A stretch of 64,000 nt of DNA from Gari tellinella (lineage: Eukaryota; Mollusca; Bivalvia; Cardiida; Psammobiidae): NCBI GenBank assembly GCA_922989275.2, contig OV277863.1, forward strand, positions 26,130,001 to 26,194,000, in the 5' to 3' direction. Each line of letters starts with the position of its first letter. Position 1 is the stretch's first letter. Shown here one piece after another: positions 1-11,668 of this stretch. Under the pieces are notes generated by a model. The model was not told the DNA's origin. It saw only the letters and a list, made by a program, of their open reading frames with translations, and ran no database searches. Made by a program: the position numbers and the translations under genes.

Positions 1-52
1 ATTCTGCTTTACTTTCAGCCTGCTTAAATTTAAGCTACCATCTGCAATGATT
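1..52. repeat. TM1 MITE, right arm cut by window edge
   Basis: Second half of core I (ATTCTGCTTTACTTTCAGCC) followed by the TM1 long-arm start AAGCTACCATCTGC. Confidence 0.8.
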
Positions 53-329
53 ATTGTTAAACGGTGTATATCCTTTCCACGCATGTAAAGTATTGACGTG
101 TATGACACAGTTGGGCTTCCGTAGAATAAAAAGTTACCATTCACACATCGCTTTTGAAGAGCTTTCTCAAAAGCCATGCTGGACGCTACGTAATTTTTGA
201 ATATCAGTGATCTCCTGCAAAATGTGACACTTTCAGGCAAAACAGAAATTGGATCCAGACATAAATTTGCAAAATATTGAAAATGCAAATGCCATAGGGT
301 GCAAAACAGTAAACTTTTCTATTTCTAGT

Positions 330-581
330 TTAACCTATTACCCCATAGCCTGTTTCTAGTTTTGAAGATATATGACCACTTATAGCAGCTTGAAAGTAAA
401 GCAGAATGCGCCTTAAGGCGCATTCTGCTTTACGTTCAGCCTGCTTCAACCTATCATCTACTAGAATATAGAAAATAGTTCTTATAATACATGTTTATGA
501 CTGTATAAATTGGAACTATTTTCTTCAGTGGAGGAATATATCAAAGGCATAAAAAGGCATATTTATGGGTTAATGGGTTAA
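330..581 (+). repeat. TM1 MITE, full length
   Basis: TTAA-flanked; short arm with CCCATAGCCTGTTTCTAG, core I hairpin with CCTTAAGG centre at about 412-420, long arm ending in ATGGGTTAATGGG TTAA. Reference copy for the family: about 250 bp, short arm about 60 bp, hairpin about 70 bp, long arm about 120-150 bp, no ORF. TTAA flanks suggest a piggyBac-type donor. Confidence 0.9.
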
Positions 582-726
582 AAGAATGCACTTGTATAAT
601 TTTGTCAAAAACTGCTAAAATAGCTGTCATACTAGAAGTACAAAGCTCAAAACTGAGCTCAAAATGTTGGTTTTTTTTTTGTATGCGTTCATACAAGCAG
701 GCCAGGAGAAACCTGCTTGGAACAAA

Positions 727-823
727 CCAATCAAATTCAAGCTAAGTAGAGTGCATCTAAAATAGATTGGGTTAAACCCAATCTATTTTTAGATGCACTC
801 TACTTAGCTTGAATTTGATTGGG
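727..823. repeat. Near-perfect palindrome
   Basis: About 47-bp arms centred near 775 (TTGGGTTAAACCCAA) mirror with only a one-base length difference in an A/T run. It lies 36 bp inside the intron after exon 24. It does not match the other hairpin families here. Confidence 0.9.
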
Positions 824-858
824 GTTTTTTTGGTTTTGTTTTGACATGTCCTACTCAC

Positions 859-1063
859 CACTTTCATGATAGATTTCTCCCAGGAAATGGATTTGTTCAT
901 TTGCATGATACACAACATAAGCTGGGCTGGGGAGGAGGCTGTTGCCACGGCAATTCGCCATGTCTGTAAGCCAATGGGTAGGCTCTCAAATTCACGCTCA
1001 GAGTCCTCCTCAAAACTGTCATTGTGGCTTGCTGCCGACATGTTGTTGAGGTTGATCCGTTGA
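859..1063 (-). CDS. BAZ2: BAZ2 exon 24, last visible exon, pre-PHD region
   Basis: 205 nt, phase 2 to 0; acceptor tatttacag, donor GTG/gtgagt. LQTWRIAVATASSPAQLMLC and NKSISWEKSIMKV match RVWR-AL--ARSAAQ--LC---L--SIAWEKSIMKV immediately before the PHD finger. The PHD and bromodomain exons are therefore expected beyond the left edge. Confidence 0.96.
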
Positions 1064-4000
1064 CTGTAAATAGCAGAGTTTATCATTTCATGCACAAGTA
1101 AACCCTATGAAGTGGATACTCATCAGAATTATCCTTTCAACCAGAGCTCCAGATAAGGGAAGTATTTCAAAAACTAAAATCTTTAAAAAATTTGTGACAG
1201 ACAGACTGACAAACAGACGTTTCTAGCAGATTGGTACTTGTGTGACTTTTTCCTTTGATCTTTTCCTGTGTGAAACAGTCACACAAGTAACCCTTTTTTT
1301 GCTTTAACTTTGAAATGGAATGCTCCAGAAGCTAACCCTAACCCTATTCCCACTAATAGCCAGGTTAACGCCACCTGGGGCCTGTCTTATGAAACGTGAT
1401 AAACAAATATTGTCATAAGTCAGATTCTAAAATTCTCAATTATAATTCATTTCTCAATCTAATCCTGTCTTGTGACATCTTTTTGGAATCATCTTGCAAA
1501 GACGATTCCAAAGAGATGTCACAAGACAGGATTAAATGAAGAAAGCATAAATAAATTGTAATTTAAAGTTTTGACTTAAGAACGTTTTTGTCGTACGACA
1601 TTTCTTAAGACAGCTAGGTCCCAGGTTAATATCATAAGAGATGGCCAGGTTAATGCTTTTTCTTGTGACTAGTCATTTGTATCAATGGCAGAAAGGGTAA
1701 AATTGTATTGTTTCATGAAAAACGACCTGTTCTTTGACTGGGAAATTCGTTTAAATACGAGAAAAATAACCAAGAAGGGAGTGGGGTTGTTATACTTTCT
1801 GGTCCTTTGGAATCATTGATTTCAGCGCGTTTACAGTTGAAAGTTGAATTCCGCTTAAGCTGGTGCTAGTGCTGGTGAGCACTGTTGCATATTTCAGTAT
1901 TGCTCATGAACAGACTCAATTAAACCGAGTCTGCAATTTTCAGTATTTGCTTTGTTTTCTGTGCTTTCAAAGGATCTCCCCTTATTCAGATTTATTGAAT
2001 CCCTATTCCCACAAAACCTGGTGAAATTCCTTGGTATACATACACTTTCGAGAGGGGAGGTTTGAGGTAGCGTCTCTCTATGTTGGACTCAAGCTGCAGA
2101 AGTCGTTCCTTGGCCATTTCCAGTGGATACATGTCATCTTTAGTCTTTTTAGGCTCTCCACGTGAAATTATTTTGACTTCAGATTCATCAGAGTACGTCT
2201 TAGGTGCCAACTTCCAACCCTGAGAAAAATAATTGCATATCAACCTATGCAGGAAATAATTGGTTTACCCATTACCCCATAGCCTGTTTCTAGTTTTGAA
2301 AACAGGTGACCACTTAAAGCAGGTTGAAAGTAAAGCAGAATGCGCCTTAGGGCGCATTCTGCTTTACTTTCAGCCTGCTTTAAGCTATTATCTGATAGGA
2401 TTTAGAAAATTTAGGGCGCATTCTGCTTTACTTTCAGCCTGCTTTAAGCTATTATCTGATAGGATTTAGAAAATTTAGGGCGCATTCTGCTTTACTTTCA
2501 GCCTGCTTTAAGCTATTATCTGATAGGATTTAGAAAATATTTGTTATGGTACATATTCATAACAGTATAAAAAGAAACTATTTTCTTTAGAACATGAATA
2601 ATTTACAGGCGTAATAAGGCATAGTTATGGGGCAATGGGTTAAGCTGTGTTTTATTGCCAAACATAGTGAAAATACTAAGGCCCTGCTTTCAATAAATAC
2701 ATAAAAAATTATGCCTTTGGTGGCATGCTTGATAATAAAGCTTTGAATCTAAGCCTTGATTAGATCAAGGTCAAGGTGAAATCGAGGTTGGATATGGGTA
2801 GATTTGAAATGGTCCCAAGGCGACAACTGTATAATTCTAAATGAAATGGTAATATCATAGGGGCCTTGAACGAAAAATGTATTCAAATCTATATATAGTA
2901 TATACTAAATAATGGTGTGATGCCGGAAACGACCGGTAAAAGCTGTATATATGATTTAAAAAAATAGATGATGCATTAGGCTTTTAAAAAAACAATTTAT
3001 TTCTTCAAACAATGCGGTACGCGTTTCACTATATATCATCAGTATATACTATATATAGATTTATAATGCAGACGGATACCTAACCACAATTCTATACTCT
3101 AAACCCACCGACGCCCACATGTACCTACATTTCGATTCATACCACCCTCGTCACCAGAAGAAAAGCATCCCATACAGCCAAGCGGTCCGCATCAGACGAA
3201 TCTGCAGCACTCTAGAAACCTACGACTTCTGTACCAAAGACCTCCTGCAAAATCTACAACACAGAGGCTACCCGAAAACAATGATCAAACAAGCCATCAA
3301 ACAAGCCCGAGCTCTCGACAGAGACACCCTCCTCCAAATCGACCCTAAAATCAAAACCAATGACGTGATCCCCTTAATCCTCACTAACAATCCCCAGAAC
3401 CCGAACATCCAAACAGCCATCAAGAAAAACAGACACCTTCTAGACATCGGACCAGATACCAGCATGTTCAAAAACTCCAAGATCTTGGTAGTCTACAGAA
3501 AGCCCCCGAACCTCAGGAACCTCCTGGTGAAATCAGACCTACTTCAAAACACGTTCCAAATAGGATCCCATCCGTGCAACAAGAACTGTGCAGCATGCGT
3601 ACACATGACCAGCAAAAATGTACTGAAGTGTAATACCACCGCAAAAAACTTCTTAATAAGAGGCTCACACAACTGTGAGACATCCAGTCTAGTATACGCA
3701 ATCACATGCAAACACTGCGGCATCCAATATATTGGACAAACTGGAAATACGCTCAGAGAACGCCTTTATGGACATCTAAACGACATCCGCACAAAAAACG
3801 AATATAAGCCAGTTTCCCACCATTTCTCAAGCATGGGACACTCAATACATGACGTCGACGTCACCATCCTACTGGTTACCCCGCGCGATATCAACATCCG
3901 CCTCAGAACAGAGGAAAGTATTATCAGCCTCTTCAAATCTAGAAGCCCTCTCGGTCTAAACCTAAAACAATAATGCCGAAAAAAGAAAAACAGAAGCCAC

Positions 4001-7000
4001 AGGAAGATACCTACCATGAGATTGGAAAACATCTCTACCAATGTAAAATTTGCAACCGATTCATCAGAGGACAGCCATGCCACGTCAGGAGACACGTCTC
4101 TACACACAATACCAGAAAACGAAAGTACGTCTGCCCCGTATGTGATACAATGCTTAGCAGAAAAGACTACACAAAACTCCACTGCTTAAAACAACACGAC
4201 CTGAAAATTAACATTTTTCAACGCAGAACTGTGTCACCACCACCAATCGAGACCATCGCCCCATGGATACCACCATTTGAAGCCCGGCCCAAAATACGTA
4301 TCATCCCACCCCAGGAGCCAAACCCGACGAACAAGTACCTACGCGAAATGATTAGACACCCGAAGCCACTAACACCCATCACCTCCCCAAACCAGACTTA
4401 TGAACATCCGGAACCGATCAACCCCGACAGCCATGACGATACATTTTGTATGGATGAACATTCGATCCCACAAACCCAATACTGCCAGATTTTTATATAC
4501 TCTATATACGGCATCTTTGATAAAACCAGTTAGATATACCTCTCAGACTCCTGACTTTCAAGCATTTTTTCTCATTACCCACACATTTTTTTAATTGTGT
4601 ATCATTATCTCGCCATCATCATGTTTTACCCATTCTATTTTTAGTAACACAACAATCGGCAGTACCGATCACGTGACATTTTGATCTACCCAATTTCATG
4701 TACTTATACCCATCATATGTATATTATTTGTAACCTGATGAAGACCCTGATAGGGTCGAAACGTTGTTAAATAAAAACAACAAGTCTACTTGTAACCTGC
4801 AAAGATCGTTAGTTTTACTTGACTAGTTCCTAGTGTTTTATATATAGATTTGAATACATTTTTCGTTCAAGGCCCCTATGGGTTATATCTGGTTAAATTC
4901 AAATGTCATTTTCTACATTTTACTGCATTCCTTTCAAGCCCATTTTTTTATTACAATGGGAAAGAATGATGTACGGTAAAACCTCTCTATTACGACCACT
5001 AAAACGAATGCTAATTGAATGTATAAAATATAGGTGACTGCTTAAAGCAAGGTGACAGTGAAACAGAAACTGTTTTACTGTCACCTTGCTTTAAGCAGTC
5101 ACCTGCCGTAACCCATTACCCCATGACCTGTTTCAGGTATTTAAGATAGATGACCACTTAAAGCAGGTTGAAAGTAAAGCAGAATACGCTTTAAGGTGCA
5201 TTCTGCTTTACTTTCAGCCTGCTTTAAATTCCATCTGCTACAATATAGAAATGATTTCATATAGTACATATTTATGAATGTATAAAGTGTAACTACTTTC
5301 CTCAGTGGATGAATAAATTAAAGGCGTAAAAAAAGGTATATTTAAGGGGTAATGGGTTAAACACCAAATAATAAACAAACTTTAGTGGTTGTAATAGAGA
5401 GGTTTAATCCTTTAACTGATAGCTTATTTCTAGTATTGAACATAGATGACTTCTTAAAGCAGGTTGAAAGTAAAGCAGAATGCGCCTTGAGGCGCATTCT
5501 GCTTTACTTTCAGCCTGCTTTAAGCTATCATGTGCTTGAATATAGAAACTATTCCCAATAATATATATTCATGACTGATTAAAGTGGAACTATTTTCTTC
5601 AGCGGAGGAATATATCATATTCCCTAAAAGGGGCTTCTATGGGGTAAAGGGTTAACTATATTGTGTGTACGTACCTTGATCTGTAGGCTGGCACAGGCTA
5701 CCTTGTCCTCTAAACTCTCGATCTCCTCTAGCACTAACCTATCAGCTTCATCAACCTTCGCCTTACAGTCTATCACTGGTACTTTCACTTCCTTCTTCAT
5801 TTTCTTCTTTTCTTTCACTTCCTCACTCTTTTCCTCTTTGTCTGTGCCATCTCTCTTCTCTCCTTTCTGAGTGTCTTCTTCACTCTCTGTCTTGGTGGTT
5901 TCTTCATTTTCCTCTTCTGTCTTTTCTTTTTCTGTCTTTCCATCTTCTTTGTCTGTTACCTCTTCTGTCACCTCTTCTTCTTCTTCTTCCTCTTCACTTT
6001 CATCTGACTCGAGACAGATTACTGAAAAACATACATTCATCAACATATTCAGGCACTCCTTCATAACAACAGATTTTGATTACTGTGAAACAGGTATTTT
6101 TCGCTTCATGAATATTTCGCGTAATGCGATTTTGTTTTAATTTGCGACATCATTCAATATTTCTAGCAGGTGGTAGCTTAAAGCAGGCTGAAAGTAAAGC
6201 AGAATGTGCCAAGGCACATGCTGCTTTACTTTCAACCTGCTTTAAGAAGTCACCTATTTTCAAAACTAGAGACATTCGCGAATTAACGCGTAAATTATAT
6301 TCTCACGAATAAAACCAGTTTTACAGTACTTTCCATGCGAGTGTAAAGCTAAAGAATTTGATTTGATTTGATGTATGTCTATTACATCTCTTTTAACAGT
6401 ATTTCAGTCATATCATACATCCAGCTAATTACAAGTGAAAGAAGACCCCACTCTGTTTCAAGTACAAATCAGCAACTGAATAGAAACATCAACCTTCCAC
6501 AAGCTAGCTGGAACACTTCCTCGAATAAAATATACAAAGTGCCGAGACCGTGATTCAAACCCACAGTGGTGTGGAGCTACCTGATTGTCAGTCACAGTGA
6601 CAATAACTACTCGGCCACGGGGGCTAAAGAGTTGAAGAGGTTAGACGCTTGTATGACTTTTGTATCACTGTACCGATCTCAAATCAAATTAACACACGAA
6701 CATCATATTGTTTTCAAAAAAAGATAATCTGTACAAGCTTTGTTTAACAACCAATCAAAAACCAGGCCCTTTTCTGGCCATTTTGGGGAAAACTGCAATG
6801 TCTGATTTGGGAAATTTTCGGCACGATGATCATGTTTTGGGAAGAATTTATAGAATTGATCTCACATATATTGTAGCTAAATGGCCAGAAAAACGACATG
6901 TAGTAGTTATTTCCACTTGTTTTATTAGTTTTTATTTGAAATTTAGTTATCAGTACATCCTGTAACAAACTTTTTATTATTTTTTTAAAATTTGGATTTT

Positions 7001-10000
7001 TTTTTTTTAAATTGGGAATATTTTTTACCATTTCCCATTGGGAATGGTCCGTTTACCAGACCCATGGATACACCAGAAAAAGGCCTGAAACTATATATAT
7101 TCTGAGCAAAAGAAATGCAGAAAGTTCATTTTAGGAAAATATTAAGCTCTTTCAACGCCATGGACCTTTTTAAAATACATGACTGTATACTCATTACATT
7201 TGCAAACTGTGTAGACCCTGATCAGAGGGCTCCTATAGGAGCCCTCTGATCAGGGTCTACACTGTTTGCTAATTTTGACAAGTATTTCTTAAACTACCCA
7301 GAATTACAAGTAGACTCGATTCATGTTTTGCTAACTAAAATGATCCATAAGGGAACATAATAACCCAAAAGAGTTACTTAGTGTTGAAAGGTTTAACAAT
7401 GTACTCACATTCTTTCTTGGCTTTCGTGCATGAGGCATAGGTGTACTCGTAGAATTTCTGCACGGTTTTCTGTAGGTTCTTCTCGCGTATGCCTCTTGGA
7501 TGCAGGTTTTTCTGTACGTCCTGAATCTTCTGTTTCTCGTCAATACGCCACCATCCTTTCTGAAGGTCTATCAGAGAAAAATATTCACATGACATTACTA
7601 AGACTGACTTGTGTTTAGGGCTAGAACGATAGCCGACAGTATACACTTATCACCAATTCAGTGATAATTTTAGAAATCACATGAATGAGTCCTCGGGATG
7701 CACATTCTGTTAAACAATGAGTCATTGAGACAAACATTGAGTCCTTGAGGTGAAAAATTAACCCAATACCCCATAACTTATTTCTAGTTTTGAAGACAGG
7801 TGACCACTTAAAGCAGATTGAAAGTAAAGCCGAATGTGCCTTAAGGCACATTCTGCTTTACTTTCAACCTGCTTTCAGCTACTATTTTGCTTATGACTAA
7901 TAGGTTGATAAAGGCCAGAAAAGCTACGGGTCCAAGGGACTCAGAACTTTTTAAATAATGAGTCCCTGGCAAATTGAATGAGTATAGGACTCGGGATGCA
8001 CATGTAAAATTATCACTGCATCATACCTGAAGTCACGATAGTCGACCATTGATTGCAAAATCAAACTATCAATACAATCAGCTATAGTCTGAGCTACTAT
8101 CGTTAGTTGAACCCTCTATCACTTTCATCAAAGAATCGTAATAAAAATTGTTTACAAGTATCTCTCTACACTAGTTGTAACAGAATTTTGAGATGACATG
8201 TTTAAGTTTGTTCCCAGTAATATTTTTAAGCCTCTATTAAAGCAGACAGAAAGTAAAACAGAAATCTCCTTTAGGACCCTTTTTTGCTTTTACTCAGACT
8301 GCTCGCCACTTGTGAAGATGCAGAGCAAATTTTATATGGCTCTCCAACTTGCAGGCTCCAGATAAGAGGGAGTTACCTGAACAAATCCAATATTTTCTCA
8401 CTCATTTCAGCACCAAATCCTATGGTGTTATTACTCATTAGAATCGTCTTGATTCTAATGAATAGTGACACCATAGGGTTTAAAGCAGAAATGAAGATTT
8501 CGGTTTTTGAAATATTCCCCCTATCTGGAGCTCAGAATGATGTCAAAACCGTGCAAAAGCATCTCGAGAAATAAGTAAATGCACTAAATGGTGTTTCTAT
8601 GGGGGGGAGGGATAAACACTAGTAGGGCTGGCTAAATCCTGTATTGCAACCAAAATCGCTATCACAACAGCTATCGATAGTTTGAAACATTATCAAGATA
8701 TTAACAATTGGGTTCACTATTACAATACTATCACCATAGTTTATCATACATTATACTATTAATATAATTATGAATATGAACCGTAAGGAATGTTTTCTAT
8801 ATTCTAGAAATAGTAGCTTTAAGAAGGCTGAATGTAAAGCAGAATGTGCCTTAAGGAAAATTCTGCTTTACTTTTAACTTGCTTTAGGCAACATCTGTCT
8901 TCAATATTGAAAATAAGCTTATAGGGAAAAGGGTTTTGAATATAGATGACCACTTAAAGCAGGTTAAAAGTAAAGCAGAAAGTGCCTTAAGGCACATTCT
9001 GCTTTACTTTCAACCTGCTTTAAACTATCATCTGCTAGGACATAGAAAACATTTCTGATGCTACATATTCATGGTTTTATAAGTTGGAACTATTTTCTTC
9101 AATGGAGGAATAAATCAAAGGCGTTAAAAAGCGTATTTATGGGGTAATGGGTTAATGGAGTTATTTTGGAATTTCCTTATTCTTACCTTCAGGAATTGGT
9201 TTTGCTTCTCCTTGAAGACTCTTCAGCAGCATCTCAGCATCTGAATGCAGACCAAAGGCTGGCTTCTCTGGCTTCTTGAACGACTCGTCACCAGAGGGCA
9301 CTGATTTCTGATCCTCTCCGTTACTGAGCAGTTGCCCCATTTGGAATGATGAAAATGATGGTGACTGGAGTGGATACGGATGGAATGGTAATTGAGACAA
9401 AAACGTCGGGGACAGCATCATTCCCGAGGACAAGGATGAGTGCTGCCCCCTGGTGAGAGACATGTCATCACAGGGAACTCTTGGAAGGATACTGAACCAA
9501 GGCTTATTGTCTAATAAGTAGGAATCCGACACAGCCTTTAAATGCTGGCTTGCAAGAACGCCAATGGACAGAACACTTGGGAGAAAATGATTGTTTTGAC
9601 TAGAACTTGTCTTTTTCTCTAGTATTGAGTCTATACTTATAAAACTGGACTTCTGGTCTGATGAGTGTTTGGTAGAGTGGGCTGGAGGTGGTTGGGGTAA
9701 GGATGCATCCCCACTGGCTGATGTAGACATTAATGGTGTATGCTGATTGGCTAATGAAATCATGTGATCTGAGGTACTAGGCAGGGTGAGTGAGGTGGAT
9801 AAATGAGGTGGGTGAGAGCTGATCTCTGTGGCTTCACTGTTCATTGCATTGTCTATAGACAGACTGCAGAAGTCACTCAGTTTTGTTGACTGGGGAACCT
9901 GCAGGAATAAATTGGCACTAGAAACCAGTGGCTTCTCAGCCTCTATTGCACTTGAATTGACTTTAGGAATTTTTAATTCCACATGTTTGGATGAGGATTT

Positions 10001-11634
10001 AGAACTAATTGCGTTTGCATTTCCTGAGTTAGTTCTTGAATGAGGTTTTTCTTGGTCGGTGTCTTGTAATGGTTTTTCAGGGGTTTCTCTCTCCTTCCAG
10101 ACATGATCATCCTGTACAACCTTTTCTGAGGCATGGTCTGTTTTTAAATGTTTCTCAGAATTCCCATTTATTTGTTCACTATTTGTTACTTGATCAGAGT
10201 CTTCCTTTACACTTTCTACTTTGACAATTTTCTCACTGGCCTCACTAGCAACATTTTGATTTGTATTAATTTCTTCACCACATCTTTTGATACCATTTTC
10301 ATCTGATTTCCCAATTTCTTTGGATTCAACTTTAATATTTGTTTCCTCTGCTTCTTCTTTTTGTGTGATCTCATCAGAGCTCTTCTTCTTTTGATTTTCA
10401 TCCAGTATGTCTATTCCTTTCTTCTCTTCAACTTCTTCGAGTAGTGTTACACCTTTCTTTTCTTCTTTCTCTCCAAGCACCTCTATTTTCATGCCTTTCA
10501 CATCAGCCTTTTCATTTTTGACCTTAGTAATGATCTCAGGATCTCCAGACTCCATCCCTTCTACAAACACGCCTCCCGAGTGAGGTAGAACCCAGTAACG
10601 CCTCTTGAACCTATCCTGACCCAGATCTATGGCACGTACATGATGGGATTCGGCAAACACCTTCTCTCGATACTGGGCATGCTGTTTCTGTAGTTTATCC
10701 ACCAGTTTTTCACACTCTTCAGGTGTTGTTGGATCATCATCTTGCTGTAACCAAAAATACAGAGTTACTGTGGTTATACAGCAGTCCCTCTCTACAACAA
10801 CACCCAGTTCACCCTGGTTCACCATGTAAAACTTGACCTATAGTGATATAGATTACGACTGGACATGACTCACAATAAACCTCTAGAGTGTAAACAAGAA
10901 TTTTCTATGATTTGACCTAGTGACCTAGATTTTGACCAGACAAAATCCGTGTTTGATTTGGACCTAGATTCAATGTAGGCAAACTTTCAGACAATATTTC
11001 ATTCAGATCGAATGAGATTTGTAGCCTCTAGAGGGTTAACACTGTTTTTCTTTGATTTGACGTAGTGACCCAGTTTTTGACCAGACATGACCCATATTTG
11101 GACATGACCTAGATATCAATGAGGCAAACATTCAGACCAAGTTGCATTAAAATCCAATGAAATTTGTAGCCTCTAGAGTAATCACAAGGTTTTTCTATAA
11201 TTTGACCTAGTGACCTAGCTTTTGACCTGACATTACCCACATTCACCCTTGACCTAGATATCAATAAGGCAAACATTTTGACCAAGTTGCATAAAAATCC
11301 AATGAGATTTATAGCCTCTAGAGTGTTCACAAGGTTTTTCTAATATTTGACCTAGTGACCTAGTTTTTGACCGGACATGACCCATATTTGAACTTGACCT
11401 AGATATTAATTAGGCAAACATTTTGATCACGTTTCATTAAGATCCAATGAGATTTGTAGCCTCTAGAGTGTTCACAAGGTTTTTCTATAATTTGACCTAG
11501 TGACCTTGTTTTTGACCGGACATGACCCACATTTGAACTTGACCTAGATTTCATCAAGACAAACATTGTCATCAAGTTTCATGAAGATCGGATGAAATTT
11601 GTAGCCGCTAGAGTGTTCCGACCAATTGTGAACG

Positions 11635-11668
<34 letters not shown>

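Larger units (their letters stand above)
2856..4880 (+). mobile_element. Penelope-like retroelement, 5'-truncated
   Basis: Contains the reverse-transcriptase tail and GIY-YIG endonuclease ORF, a second zinc-finger ORF, and identical 42-bp inverted repeats at both ends (2856-2897 and 4839-4880, starting CATAGGGGCCTTGAACG). A second inverted copy of the AGTATATACTATATATAG motif lies at about 3042-3063. Most of the RT is missing. The GIY-YIG at the C-terminus places it with canonical, not permuted, Penelope-like elements. Confidence 0.88.

Noticed and set aside
3268..4182. Minus-strand frames up to 138 codons
   Set aside because: Antisense of the Penelope-like ORFs.
5661..6140. Plus-strand Ser/Phe-rich open frames
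   Set aside because: They are the antisense of the acidic BAZ2 exon 22.
6708..7031. Open frames on both strands (85 and 95 codons)
   Set aside because: AT-rich low-complexity translation without motifs or splice context.
9828..10224. Plus-strand open frames of 62-71 codons
   Set aside because: Antisense shadows of BAZ2 exon 20.
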